From Alphaproteobacteria bacterium (lineage in GTDB: Bacteria; Pseudomonadota; Alphaproteobacteria; Rs-D84), in contig JAFQTD010000012.1 in NCBI GenBank assembly GCA_017409215.1, forward strand, positions 1 through 60,771: a DNA stretch of 60,771 bases, given 5' to 3'. A model generated the notes under the pieces. That model did no database searches and was not told the origin of the DNA. It was given only the letters and a program-made list of their open reading frames with translations. Made by a program: the position numbers and the translations under genes. This document shows positions 34,938 to 45,085 of the stretch, piece by piece (within the stretch, counting starts at the first letter, position 1; each line of letters opens with the position of its first letter).

Positions 34938-36280
34938 TTGTTTTTCAAGAATTCTTCCAACCATTTGTTATCAAAATTTAACTGTTTAACATCTTTATTT
35001 TTCAACAACTTTTGTTGCAATGGTATGGTTGTTTTTACCCCTTCTATAACAAATTCATCCAGTGCGCGTGTTGCGCGCATAATGCACGCAGGTCTATTCT
35101 GTGCATGAACGATTAACTTGGCAATCATAGAATCATATGTTGGCGGTATTGTGTATCCTGTGTACACCGCGCTATCCACGCGTACCCCCAGTCCACCTGA
35201 TGGTGCATACAATGTAATTTTACCTGGGTTTGGCATAAATGTATCAGGATCTTCTGCATTGATACGAAATTCAATTGCGTGGCCATTGGGGATAACGTTT
35301 GATTGTGTATATCCCAATTTTTCACCGGCGGCGATTCTGATTTGTTCACGTACCAAATCCACGCCATATACCATTTCTGTCACTGGGTGTTCTACCTGTA
35401 ATCTGGTATTCATTTCCAAGAAATAAAACTTGCCATCTTCGAACATAAATTCAAAAGTACCTGCATTGGTATAACCCATTTTTTTTGCAGCAGACTTGCA
35501 GATTTCAATCATATCGTCACGCTGTTTTTGTGACAATATTGCGGCTGGGCATTCTTCCATAACCTTTTGATTACGTCTTTGCAACGAACAATCACGTTCC
35601 CCAAAGATAACAACATTCCCATGTTTGTCCCCCAGCACCTGAAATTCGATATGCCTTGGGTGTGTCAACAATTTTTCCATATACAGTGTGTCGTCACCAA
35701 ACGCGGACTTTGCTTCATTTTTAGTCAATTGATATGCTTCGGCTAAATCATCTTTGTTAAAAACGGCACGCATACCACGTCCACCACCACCGGCTGCGGC
35801 CTTTAGCATAACAGGATATCCGATTTTTTCAGCCCATTCGAATGCAGAATCCAATGTTTCAATTGCGCCATCAGACCCAGGCACAACCGGCAGCCCGCAT
35901 TCTATTGCAGTTTTTTTTGCATTAACCTTGTCCCCCATTTTTGTAATCATTTCTGGGGTTGGTCCGACCCAAATCATACCATGTTGTTCGACCTTGTGCG
36001 CAAAATCTGCGCGTTCAGACAAGAATCCGTACCCTGGATGTATTGCATCAGAATTTGTTAATAAAGCGGCGGTTAATATTGCAGATTCATTCAAATAAGA
36101 ATCACGTGCTGCGGCCGGCCCGATACACACAGATTCGTCTGCCAGTTGCACGTGCATTGCGTCTTTATCGGCTGTTGAATATACTGCAACAGTTCTGATG
36201 CCCATATCACGACATGCACGAATTATACGCAGGGCTATTTCGCCACGATTTGCGATTAAAACTTTTTTTATTTGTGACAT
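34934..36280 (-). CDS. accC: Biotin carboxylase subunit of acetyl-CoA carboxylase
   Basis: The product is 448 aa, full length. ATP-grasp enzyme with [14 protein letters not shown] at the N-terminus, the glycine-rich loop [22 protein letters not shown] and [14 protein letters not shown]. It carboxylates biotin on AccB using bicarbonate and ATP, the first half of the malonyl-CoA step. accB ends 4 bases upstream. accA/accD are not in the window. Confidence 0.96.
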   Translation of the reverse strand: MSQIKKVLIANRGEIALRIIRACRDMGIRTVAVYSTADKDAMHVQLADESVCIGPAAARDSYLNESAILTAALLTNSDAIHPGYGFLSERADFAHKVEQHGMIWVGPTPEMITKMGDKVNAKKTAIECGLPVVPGSDGAIETLDSAFEWAEKIGYPVMLKAAAGGGGRGMRAVFNKDDLAEAYQLTKNEAKSAFGDDTLYMEKLLTHPRHIEFQVLGDKHGNVVIFGERDCSLQRRNQKVMEECPAAILSQKQRDDMIEICKSAAKKMGYTNAGTFEFMFEDGKFYFLEMNTRLQVEHPVTEMVYGVDLVREQIRIAAGEKLGYTQSNVIPNGHAIEFRINAEDPDTFMPNPGKITLYAPSGGLGVRVDSAVYTGYTIPPTYDSMIAKLIVHAQNRPACIMRATRALDEFVIEGVKTTIPLQQKLLKNKDVKQLNFDNKWLEEFLKNN

Positions 36281-36284
36281 TTTA

Positions 36285-36719
36285 TTATTCGATAACGATT
36301 AAAGGTTGGTCAAATTCAACGGCGGCGCCATCAGAAACAAGTATTTCTTTAACGATACCATCCTTATCAGATTTGATTGGGTTAAATGTTTTCATTGCTT
36401 CGACCAGTGCGACAGTATCCCCTGCTTTGACTGCACTGCCGACTTTTACGAATGTTTCTGCGCCTGGTTCTGGTGCCAAGTATACGACACCGACCATTGG
36501 TGATTTTAATGCGTATCCAGATGTTTTTATTGTTGTATCCACCTTGGAAATTTTAGTATCTGTTGACGCAGTTGAAGGCGCAGCGACAATTTGTTGTTTA
36601 GACAAATGAATATGTTTGCGATATACCCCGAACAAGAACTGACGTTCTAAATCAAGTTCTGTAATCCCCATATCATCCATGATTTTAGACATAGATTCAA
36701 CGGTTGCACGAAAAGACAT
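36285..36719 (-). CDS. accB: Biotin carboxyl carrier protein
   Basis: The product is 144 aa. A helical N-terminal part and a Ser/Thr/Ala linker (about 46-65) are followed by the biotinyl domain with EAMKTF; Lys110 carries biotin. The residue after Lys is Thr rather than the common Met or Leu. It shuttles carboxyl groups between AccC and the carboxyltransferase. Confidence 0.95.
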   Translation of the reverse strand: MSFRATVESMSKIMDDMGITELDLERQFLFGVYRKHIHLSKQQIVAAPSTASTDTKISKVDTTIKTSGYALKSPMVGVVYLAPEPGAETFVKVGSAVKAGDTVALVEAMKTFNPIKSDKDGIVKEILVSDGAAVEFDQPLIVIE

Positions 36720-36785
36720 TTTTTATCCTTTATTTATAATTATTGTCTCGCATAGACTAAAATTGTACCACAATATCAGCCATTG

Positions 36786-37022
36786 TCAAGGAACAGGGTC
36801 GTATCCGAATCCGCCCCCTGGTCGACAGCGACATATTCTTTTTATTCCCATCCATCCGCCACGAATTGCACCATATTTCTGGATTGCTGTATACGTGTAT
36901 TCACTGCAGGTTGGGGTAAATCTGCACACCGCCCTGCCCCCAATTATTGGTGATATGGCGCGTTGGTACAGTCGTACAAGACTGCACGCCACACGTGCTG
37001 AAAAATTAATTTTTTTATTCAT
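36786..37022 (-). CDS. yidD: Membrane protein insertion efficiency factor YidD
   Basis: A 78-aa protein with the signature [25 protein letters not shown] and a C-terminal RICRCRPGG. YidD is a small membrane-associated protein aiding YidC-dependent insertion. It overlaps rnpA by 8 bases, the usual arrangement. yidC is not present. Confidence 0.93.
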   Translation of the reverse strand: MNKKINFSARVACSLVRLYQRAISPIIGGRAVCRFTPTCSEYTYTAIQKYGAIRGGWMGIKRICRCRPGGGFGYDPVP

Positions 37023-37359
37023 TTATGGATAGTTTTTGCATATATCTAAGTGCCTTCATCATTGCGTTTCTGCCGCTTTCTCTATCTGCACCAAAGATAT
37101 CTTTTCTTGCGATAAATACATAATCCCAATCAGGATTCATTAAATCTTCGTTATACGCAATCCAATCGCGTATTAAACGCTTTGCGCGGTTTCTGTCGAC
37201 CGCATATTTGAAAGATTTTTTCGAAACGATTAGCCCAAAACGCGCATCATCTTTGAATTTAGTTTTTTTTGCACGAATCATAAAGTAGGCACAACGTGCC
37301 GTTGGGGCATTTTCATCTGTTGCAAAATCTTCGTGTTTTTTTATTGTATCTCGTTTCAT
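37015..37359 (-). CDS. rnpA: Ribonuclease P protein component
   Basis: The product is 114 aa. The RNR-like signature appears as [14 protein letters not shown], with [15 protein letters not shown] before it. It binds the RNase P RNA and aids tRNA 5' processing. rpmH, almost always just upstream, is absent from the 117 bases between this gene and mreB. Confidence 0.93.
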   Translation of the reverse strand: MKRDTIKKHEDFATDENAPTARCAYFMIRAKKTKFKDDARFGLIVSKKSFKYAVDRNRAKRLIRDWIAYNEDLMNPDWDYVFIARKDIFGADRESGRNAMMKALRYMQKLSINE

Positions 37360-37467
37360 AGTGGCTTTATATTACCACAATATTCTGTAAATCAAATAAA
37401 TTTATTAGGGTATCTTGATTTTTTGCAATATGTGAATTATAGTTCAAAAAAATATATAAATTCATAG

Positions 37468-38526
<1,059 letters not shown>

Positions 38527-38528
38527 AA

Positions 38529-38577
38529 AATACCGGCTTTTTTTGCAAAAATGTTAAAAAAAGCCGGTGTTTTTCAA
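38529..38577. terminator. Dispersed terminator repeat, copy T5
   Basis: ACCGGCTTTTTTT/AAAAAAAGCCGGT with the loop GCAAAAATGTT, as in T4. Downstream of mreB. Confidence 0.85.
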
Positions 38578-38601
38578 AAAAATAAAAATACAATAAATTT
38601 G

Positions 38602-38634
38602 TTAAAAAAACACCGGCATTTACCGGTGTTTTTT
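38602..38634. terminator. Terminator of parA-parB
   Basis: AACACCGG-catt-TACCGGTGTT, flanked by A- and T-runs, just past the parB stop on the minus strand. Confidence 0.8.
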
Positions 38635-38642
38635 GATGTTTT

Positions 38643-39521
38643 TTACTTTGTTAATTTTTCAATCAGTTCGAACAATTGCACGCGTGTATCAAAAGACAAT
38701 GTTATCTGCCCTGCCCCGCCACGTTTTTCTGATATTTTTACCTTGACCCCCAGTGTGCGTTCAATCTTAGATTCCATATCTTTTATAGTGTTGGAATCAA
38801 TTGTTTTTTGTACGTGATTGCGGGTGTTTTTTGCGCGTGGCGCATTTTTTACCAGTTTGTCAGTATCGGCAACAGACAGTTTTTCTGCAATAATCTTGTG
38901 TGCCAGTTCCTCTGGATTTTCTGCAACTGCGATTGTGCGTGCGTGTGATGCCGATATATCGCCCTGTTGTACCAGTGATTGCACTGATTCTGGCAATGCT
39001 GTTATTCGCAACATATTTCTGATATAGCTTTCAGATTTTCCAATTAATCGTGCCAAATCAGGCATTTCATAATCGCAGCATTCCATCAGATTTTTGTATG
39101 CGTTTGCTTCTTCTATTGGATTCAGGTTTTCGCGCTGTACATTTTCAATCAGTGCAATCTCCATTGCGTTTTCATTTGATATTGTTTTTATCAGCGCAGG
39201 TATTTCCGTTTCGCCCGCCAATTTAGATGCGCGAAATCTGCGTTCGCCTGCAACAATTTCGTATGCATACGGCTTGTTTGTCACGCTGCGCAGTAAAATT
39301 GGTTGTAAAACCCCTTTTTCGCGTATTGATGCTGCTAAATCACTTAGTTCTGAATCAGTAAACGTTTTGCGTGGTTGGTCTGGATTCGCGCCGATTTGCG
39401 CCAGTGGTATTTTTTTTACAACCACGCGTTCTGTTGGGGTCAACAGTGATATATCTGGGATTGTTCCGCGTGCGGATTGCAGTTCGGATAAACCGCGCCC
39501 CAGTCCAAATTTAGTTGCCAT
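38643..39521 (-). CDS. parB: Chromosome partitioning protein ParB
   Basis: The product is 292 aa. The N-terminal CTPase domain shows the GERRFRA motif (VAGERRFRASKLAG) and ALIENVQRENLNPIEEA. The central HTH follows (LIGKSESYIRNMLRI). The C-terminal dimer domain ends in FDTRVQLFELIEKL. It binds parS and spreads on DNA as a CTP clamp. Overlaps parA by 11 bases. Two parS-like sites lie nearby. Confidence 0.95.
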   Translation of the reverse strand: MATKFGLGRGLSELQSARGTIPDISLLTPTERVVVKKIPLAQIGANPDQPRKTFTDSELSDLAASIREKGVLQPILLRSVTNKPYAYEIVAGERRFRASKLAGETEIPALIKTISNENAMEIALIENVQRENLNPIEEANAYKNLMECCDYEMPDLARLIGKSESYIRNMLRITALPESVQSLVQQGDISASHARTIAVAENPEELAHKIIAEKLSVADTDKLVKNAPRAKNTRNHVQKTIDSNTIKDMESKIERTLGVKVKISEKRGGAGQITLSFDTRVQLFELIEKLTK

Positions 39522-40293
39522 TATTCTCTCCTGTGGTTCGTTCGACTACTTCGGTTGCAACGCGCAGATATGCCTGAGCGCCCGCTGATTTAAAGTCGTA
39601 AAACAGCGCGGGTTTTCCATGACTTGGTGCCTCAGACACGCGGACATTGCGTGGGACAACTGTCTTAAAGACCAAATCGCCAAATGTTTCGCGAACATTG
39701 TCGTCAACATCGCGTGTAAGCCCGTATCGTTTGTCGTACATTGTCAACAAAACCCCCAGTATTTTCAAATCCGGATTCCATTTTTCTTGTACGACTGTTA
39801 TTGTGTCAACCAGTTGTTGTATGCCTTCCAGGGCAAAGAATTCGCATTGTAGTGGCACAATAACTGAATCTGCTGCGGTCAGTGCGTTAATGGTTAAATA
39901 ACCTAATGCTGGTGGGCAGTCAAACAGAATATAATCATAATATTCCAAGATTGGTTTTAGTGCATCGCGCAGTCTAAACTCGCAATTTTCCATCCCCAGC
40001 ATATCAATATCTGTTCCTGCCAATGCCTGAGAAGAGGGCAGTAAATGCAGATTCGGGACAGCGGTTGTTAATATATTGTCTGCTGCGTTTGCGGTGCCCA
40101 TAATTACACCATATGCGCTTTGTTTATGTGATGCGCGTTCAAACCCCAAACCGGTTCCTGCGTTGCCTTGTGGGTCTAAATCTATTAACAAAACACGTTT
40201 TTTTATCGCTGCTAATGAAGAGCCTATATTAATAGCGGTCGTTGTTTTGCCAACACCACCTTTTTGATTTGCGAATGCGATTATTTGTGCCAT
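39511..40293 (-). CDS. parA: Chromosome partitioning ATPase ParA
   Basis: The product is 260 aa. The deviant Walker A motif KGGVGKTTTA (11-20), switch DLDPQGNAGTG and DCPPALGYLT are intact. It binds DNA non-specifically and positions ParB-parS complexes. First gene of the parAB operon; rsmG and mnmG, which often sit beside it, are here separated (rsmG 280 bases upstream on the same strand, mnmG 17 kb away). Confidence 0.96.
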   Translation of the reverse strand: MAQIIAFANQKGGVGKTTTAINIGSSLAAIKKRVLLIDLDPQGNAGTGLGFERASHKQSAYGVIMGTANAADNILTTAVPNLHLLPSSQALAGTDIDMLGMENCEFRLRDALKPILEYYDYILFDCPPALGYLTINALTAADSVIVPLQCEFFALEGIQQLVDTITVVQEKWNPDLKILGVLLTMYDKRYGLTRDVDDNVRETFGDLVFKTVVPRNVRVSEAPSHGKPALFYDFKSAGAQAYLRVATEVVERTTGENNGN

Positions 40294-40396
40294 ATTTCCT
40301 TTCCGTTTTCGAATTTACAATATAAAAATGTTGCGATTCGGTCAAGGGTTTAGTTGCGATGTTGATAAAATTAACAAAAATCAATGTATTATGTCT

Positions 40397-40412
40397 TGTT
40401 TCATGTGAAATG
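40397..40412 (+). promoter_or_regulatory. parS-like site 1
   Basis: TGTTTCATGTGAAATG matches the bacterial parS consensus TGTTTCACGTGAAACA at 13 of 16 positions and lies 104 bases from the parA start. Likely a ParB-binding site. Confidence 0.55.
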
Positions 40413-40439
40413 TGTTGTGGTCAAATGTTTTTGTGAAAA

Positions 40440-40551
40440 AATGCCGGCTTTTTTATGAAAAAAGTGTAAAAAAGCCGGTAAAATGCAAAAAAGTATTCGG
40501 GTAATAAAAATGTTAAAAAAAACACCGGCTTTTGCCGGTATTTTTTTAGTT
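40440..40551. terminator. Two terminator-type hairpins between rsmG and parA
   Basis: A degenerate member of the dispersed repeat (GCCGGCTTTTTT with AAAAAAGCCGGT, 40443-40480) is followed by AACACCGG-cttttg-CCGGTATT plus T-run (40514-40551). The sequence AAAAATGTTAAAAAAA before the second hairpin equals the loop and arm of the other repeat copies, as if one repeat had lost its left arm. Confidence 0.7.
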
Positions 40552-40570
40552 TTTTTAATAGGTTTTTATG

Positions 40571-40586
40571 TGTTTCATATGAAATT
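40571..40586 (+). promoter_or_regulatory. parS-like site 2
   Basis: TGTTTCATATGAAATT contains the perfect palindrome TTTCATATGAAA and matches parS at 12 of 16 positions. It overlaps the last codons and stop of rsmG. Weaker than site 1. Confidence 0.45.
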
Positions 40587-41132
40587 AACAGATATTATAA
40601 ATCCATCGCCTGTTTTAGACGGTGTTAATTCATAGTTGAATTTATATTTTGTTTTTGCAACATCAATTTCGCCGGCAATTTCGCGACCTTTTAGCAAAAA
40701 AAGCCGGTATTTTGTTTTTGCGACATAGTCCATTATTTTGACCAATGATGCAAATGCGCGTGCGGTAAATACAAATTTGTCGCTTTTTGCCGGTAAATGC
40801 TGTACATAATCTTCGACCCGTCCATGATAAATGGTCAGGTTTGTCAGGTTTAATTCGGTTTTTACCGCGTTCAGAAAAGAAACTTTTTTACCAATTGATT
40901 CAATACAGACCACATTCCATCCCATTATTGCCAGAACGATGCCTGGGAATCCTGCGCCACTGCCAAGGTCGATAATGTTTACATTTTTTGGTAAAACGTC
41001 TGCCAGTTGTGCAGAATCGGCGATATGTCTGTTTTCGATATCGTTCAAAGTACTGGGCGCGACCAGATTCATACGTTCTGACCATTCGCGCAACATATTT
41101 GCATACAGTTCAAATTTGACTTTATTATCCAT
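40575..41132 (-). CDS. rsmG: 16S rRNA (guanine-N7) methyltransferase RsmG
   Basis: The product is 185 aa, slightly short. The SAM-binding motif IDLGSGAGFPGIVLAI is intact, with RHIADSAQL before it and FTARAFASL later. It methylates G527 of 16S rRNA in the family. The C-terminal codons coincide with parS-like site 2. Its 5' end carries a divergent promoter. Confidence 0.93.
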   Translation of the reverse strand: MDNKVKFELYANMLREWSERMNLVAPSTLNDIENRHIADSAQLADVLPKNVNIIDLGSGAGFPGIVLAIMGWNVVCIESIGKKVSFLNAVKTELNLTNLTIYHGRVEDYVQHLPAKSDKFVFTARAFASLVKIMDYVAKTKYRLFLLKGREIAGEIDVAKTKYKFNYELTPSKTGDGFIISVNFI

Positions 41133-41144
41133 ACGCGCTATTCT
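41116..41144 (+). promoter_or_regulatory. Promoter for a leaderless message, embedded in the rsmG start
   Basis: TTGACT, 17 bases, TATTCT. The next gene's ATG is 10 bases after the -10 box, leaving no room for a ribosome site. Same architecture as at 16734-16762. Confidence 0.65.
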
Positions 41145-41153
41145 AGCATAGTT

Positions 41154-42794
41154 ATGAAGAAAATAGAAACAATATTTATTGCTTTATGTTTGTTGTTGGC
41201 GGTAATTGCTGTTGGCGGCATGATTTTACGATATACGGATAACAAAGACGCTGGTGTGGGGGCAACAGATACGAATGTGTCTGGATATATATTTCCAGAA
41301 CGTCAGTACGGTGCTTTTTTGGCGGCGCAGCATGCGATATATATAAATGATTTTGTTGCAGCTGGCGATTTTTCAGATGGTTTGCGTGATGTTCAGTATC
41401 CTGTTGTTCAGAATACTAAATTAATATCAGAATTTTTGAATGGTCGTATGCCACAGGATGCAAAGTTATTAAAATCTGAAAAAAGTATGCCTGCAAAATT
41501 AATATACGATGCATATTTGATAATAAACGACAATTGGAAAGAATTTCACAATCGTCACAAGACTGATGATATTGCGTTGATTGCGCCATTGCGTATATGG
41601 TCTGCGATTGCAAATAATTGGCGTACAAACACGTTTAAATACATTGAAAAGTTGCCTACAAACGATTCGTGGAAGTCTTTTGTTCGTGGCCAGATTTATG
41701 CCGAACTTGGCGATTTAGACAAAGCAACAGAAAATTTTGCATCTGTATCACCTGATTTTATGAATATAAACGATTATATGTATCTGATGTCATTTTATAT
41801 GCATCATGATAAGCAGCAAGAGGCTGAAAATCTGCGTCAGGTATTTACATCACGTCCTGGCGGAATGTTTTTATCAGATTGGAATGCGTTTCCAGATTGG
41901 TCTGTGTACACAGGTTATAAAAACGCATTGGCATTCAGTATAATTCAAAGCGTATCGCATACACACATATTGATGTATTCTGATTTGGCGATGTTGTTGT
42001 TGCGTTTTTCTCAGATAATTGCACCAGATTTAGCGACGACTAATAATATGTTGGATTATTACATTGGTCAATATTATTACAAGAATGTTGGTGATTGGCA
42101 GGCCAGCTTTAGCAAGATAAAACCAGACAGTCCATTTTATTTATTTGCCAAGATGCGTATTGCGGAAAAAACGGGGGACATCAGTCACATAGAATATATT
42201 CTTGAACACTATCCGTTGTTTGTTCCTGCTGTAAACAAGCTTATTGGTCATCATATTCGCAATGGGAATCGTCGTGCGGCATTGCGCGTAATAAATAACA
42301 CGCTGTCAACGGACGGTATTTCTGAAACAACACGTGCGTTTTTTACCAAGGGCAGGGCGCAAATTTATTATTCGTTCCAGGACTATGAATTGGCGCAATC
42401 AGACATAGATTATGTTCTGGATGTTTTACACAATGATGCCGAAGCGTTATCTTTGCAATCAAAAATATGGGCGGCACAGAACAAGAATCTTGAACAGGCC
42501 AATGACTATGCGATGTTGTTGATACGCAAAAGTCCTGCGGACATATTGGCGTGGGATACATTGGGGCGTGTTATTGCGGTTCGTGAAAGTGCAGATGCGG
42601 CGCTTGATTTGTTAAATCGCGTTGGTGAAGTGTCCGAGACGTGTTCATCCTTGTTTGAATTTTTAGGTGATTTGTATGTGAAAACAGGCGATAAAGACAA
42701 GGCAGAACAGTCTTATAAACGTGCAATAGAATTATCTGATGATGGTTTGGTTGTTGTGCCTTATATTGAAAAGAAATTAAAGGAAATAAAATGA
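41154..42794 (+). CDS. Membrane-anchored TPR protein
   Basis: The product is 546 aa. An uncleaved N-terminal anchor (about 5-25) is followed by a long helical-repeat body. Recognisable TPR units are near 185-220 (GQIYAELGDLDKATENF) and at the C-terminus (LFEFLGDLYVKTGDKDKAEQSYKRAIEL). Probably a scaffold on the periplasmic face of the inner membrane; no partner can be named. It overlaps gpsA by 4 bases (ATGA), so the two are co-translated. Transcription probably starts almost at the ATG. Confidence 0.8.
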   Translation: MKKIETIFIALCLLLAVIAVGGMILRYTDNKDAGVGATDTNVSGYIFPERQYGAFLAAQHAIYINDFVAAGDFSDGLRDVQYPVVQNTKLISEFLNGRMPQDAKLLKSEKSMPAKLIYDAYLIINDNWKEFHNRHKTDDIALIAPLRIWSAIANNWRTNTFKYIEKLPTNDSWKSFVRGQIYAELGDLDKATENFASVSPDFMNINDYMYLMSFYMHHDKQQEAENLRQVFTSRPGGMFLSDWNAFPDWSVYTGYKNALAFSIIQSVSHTHILMYSDLAMLLLRFSQIIAPDLATTNNMLDYYIGQYYYKNVGDWQASFSKIKPDSPFYLFAKMRIAEKTGDISHIEYILEHYPLFVPAVNKLIGHHIRNGNRRAALRVINNTLSTDGISETTRAFFTKGRAQIYYSFQDYELAQSDIDYVLDVLHNDAEALSLQSKIWAAQNKNLEQANDYAMLLIRKSPADILAWDTLGRVIAVRESADAALDLLNRVGEVSETCSSLFEFLGDLYVKTGDKDKAEQSYKRAIELSDDGLVVVPYIEKKLKEIK

Positions 42795-43654
42795 TTGTTG
42801 GTATAATTGGGGCTGGGGCATGGGGAACTGCGCTGGCGCATATTTCTGCACGCGGTGGCAATACTGTGCGTTTATGGTCGTATGATGGCATGTACAAAGA
42901 ATTTGAAGGGTTGGAATTACCAGACAATATCCATATAACATCTGATAACGCGATATTAAAGAACACAGATGTTTGGTTGGTTGTCACACCGGCGGCATAT
43001 TTTCGTGAAACGTTAAAAAAGATGCGTGTTGTTTACAACGGTCAGCCGATAATTATATGTACCAAGGGTGCCGAATGTTCGTCCGGTGAATTTATGTCTG
43101 AAATCCTTGCAACTGAAATACCCGAGTGTATTGATTATGGGGTCTTGTCCGGCCCGCAATTTGCGGCAGAGGTTGCGCGTGGTGTTCCAACTGGGTCGAT
43201 GTTGGCTGGGAATGCTGTTGTTTTGGATGCAGGGCATCAGGCATTAAACAAGATGTACTTAACCGACACAGATGATATTATTGGGACCCAGGTTTGTGGT
43301 GTTGGCAAGAATGCAGTTGCGTTAATATCTGGTTATTGCAGTATTGCGTGTTCTGGCGAAAATGAACGTGCGATGTTGTTTACACGTGCCTGGAACGAGG
43401 TTGTAAACCTTGGTCTTGCGATGGGCGGACAGTTAAGAACATTCTTGGGGTTATGTGGGATTGGCGATTTATTTTTATCGGCAACCAGTGCGACCAGTCG
43501 GAATTATTCTGGGGGGGTATCAATTGCGCGTGGTCAAACACCTGATGGCACAGTAGAGGGGATTTTTGCACTGTGTGGTTTATTGGCGCGTGCGCGCGAT
43601 TTAGGTATAGAAACACCGGTTCTTGATGATATGAGTATGCACCTAAAAAAATAA
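42791..43654 (+). CDS. gpsA: Glycerol-3-phosphate dehydrogenase [NAD(P)+]
   Basis: The product is 287 aa, short against the usual 320-340. The dinucleotide-binding start GIIGAGAWGTALA, TKGAECSSGEFMSE, the LSGPQFAAEVARG segment, the catalytic Lys in VGKNAVALISGYCSI and the GDLFLSATSATSRN region are all present. It makes sn-glycerol-3-phosphate for phospholipids. The shortness is spread over loops and the C-terminus, with no break. Confidence 0.92.
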   Translation: MIVGIIGAGAWGTALAHISARGGNTVRLWSYDGMYKEFEGLELPDNIHITSDNAILKNTDVWLVVTPAAYFRETLKKMRVVYNGQPIIICTKGAECSSGEFMSEILATEIPECIDYGVLSGPQFAAEVARGVPTGSMLAGNAVVLDAGHQALNKMYLTDTDDIIGTQVCGVGKNAVALISGYCSIACSGENERAMLFTRAWNEVVNLGLAMGGQLRTFLGLCGIGDLFLSATSATSRNYSGGVSIARGQTPDGTVEGIFALCGLLARARDLGIETPVLDDMSMHLKK

Positions 43655-43656
43655 TA

Positions 43657-43687
43657 AAAAAAAGCCGGTAAAAGCCGGCTTTTTTTA
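43657..43687. terminator. Terminator between gpsA and the convergent gene (bidirectional)
   Basis: AAAAAGCCGG-taaaa-GCCGGCTTTTTTT-type hairpin, overlapping the stop of the gene at 43685. Confidence 0.8.
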
Positions 43688-44971
43688 TTTATGTTTTTGG
43701 TTAAATTTATTCCAATACATTTTATTCGCGATATCCTTGGCTTGTCTTGTTGCAGGCACAACAATAGAATCTTGTCTTTGTTTTTTTATGTTGCATTTAC
43801 GTTCGATTTCCCGTTCCAAGAATTCGCATTTTTTCTTTAATTTTTTATATCCTGTGATGGTATCGATTTTATTTGTTGGCTTAGAATATAATCGTTCTCT
43901 AATTTTTATATTGGCTTTTTCTTGATTGTTTGTGTTTATACAATACCCCAGTTCAATATTTGTTTTTTTATTCTGGGAATCATAGTTATACGCGATTGTG
44001 TCCCACAGGTCGCCAATATAAAAGACCAAATGTTTTTGCAAAGAATCGTTATATATATGCAAAGAATCATTATTGTCTGTCTTGAATTTTGTGTTTTTAT
44101 CTTCAAAAAATTCGACATTCATGGTATCCAGACATAAATCAGCCTGTCTGCCAACTGCGACATCACCAATATTGTTATAGTCTACAAACACCCCCCATTC
44201 ACCCATATTGATAGCAGGGTCACCAATCAAGTGTTTATATTGTGTCGGTATATTCTTTGGGTCCAGCACAGAATAATAGTTTGCGAACATTTTTTCTATT
44301 TTTTTTCTGCTGCTATACAGGTCTTTTTCCATCTTTTTGCACAGTTCATAGACCTTGCCTTTGATTTGGTTTTTGTTTTTTTCTGCGGTGTCTGCCCACT
44401 CAAAATCATTATTGAATAAATTATACAAGAATATATCGCGTAATGTAATCGGTTCACCGTCCAAGATAGGTTTATCTGGTGATACAAATATATATAAATC
44501 CTGTGTATATCCACTGGTCTTATAGGTATTTGCAATAACTGCAGCAGAAATATTTTTATTAACAGGCTGTACAATTTTCAGCATTTGATTGGCGTAATTA
44601 TCGATAATTTTATCTGCTGCGTTTTGCACAGTATTCTTTAATTTAGCCAGTTGTGGTCTTTCCGATAGCTTGTTTTCGATGCTATCCAATGTTTCGCGGT
44701 CTTTGTTAAGAGTGTTTAATTCGTCATATTTTTCATTATAAAACCCATTAACAATCAGCAATGAATCACGTGCATTTTTAAATTTTGTTGCATAGAATTT
44801 TTCTTTTTCTTCCATGCTGATATTGTCCTTAGCAGAATCATTATGATTGTGTTCTGTTTTTGCCTTGGTTTTAACATCTTTTGAAATATCGATATTAATC
44901 CCTGCCAATATCATTATTGCGCAGAATACCAGAATAAATTCCAAATAACGCTTTTTATCATTTGTTTTCAT
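43685..44971 (-). CDS. Membrane-anchored protein of unknown function
   Basis: The product is 428 aa. A short basic N-terminus and one membrane segment (about 10-27) are followed by a highly charged, Lys/Asn-rich, mostly helical body, with coiled-coil tendency near 50-130 and 360-400. A central section (YKTSGYTQDLYIFVSPDKP, VFVDYNNIGDVAVGRQADL) seems globular. I recognise no domain. It is a single-gene unit ended by a shared terminator. The composition is more Lys/Asn-rich than its neighbours. Confidence 0.7.
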   Translation of the reverse strand: MKTNDKKRYLEFILVFCAIMILAGINIDISKDVKTKAKTEHNHNDSAKDNISMEEKEKFYATKFKNARDSLLIVNGFYNEKYDELNTLNKDRETLDSIENKLSERPQLAKLKNTVQNAADKIIDNYANQMLKIVQPVNKNISAAVIANTYKTSGYTQDLYIFVSPDKPILDGEPITLRDIFLYNLFNNDFEWADTAEKNKNQIKGKVYELCKKMEKDLYSSRKKIEKMFANYYSVLDPKNIPTQYKHLIGDPAINMGEWGVFVDYNNIGDVAVGRQADLCLDTMNVEFFEDKNTKFKTDNNDSLHIYNDSLQKHLVFYIGDLWDTIAYNYDSQNKKTNIELGYCINTNNQEKANIKIRERLYSKPTNKIDTITGYKKLKKKCEFLEREIERKCNIKKQRQDSIVVPATRQAKDIANKMYWNKFNQKHK

Positions 44972-45085
44972 ATATCAAATCCCTTATTTTTCTATATCTC
45001 TCTATTATATAACACGAAATACAAGTTTGTCAATAGGGTTTTTGTGCAAATAAATTAACTGTATTATAATCCGAATGACGGTTCT

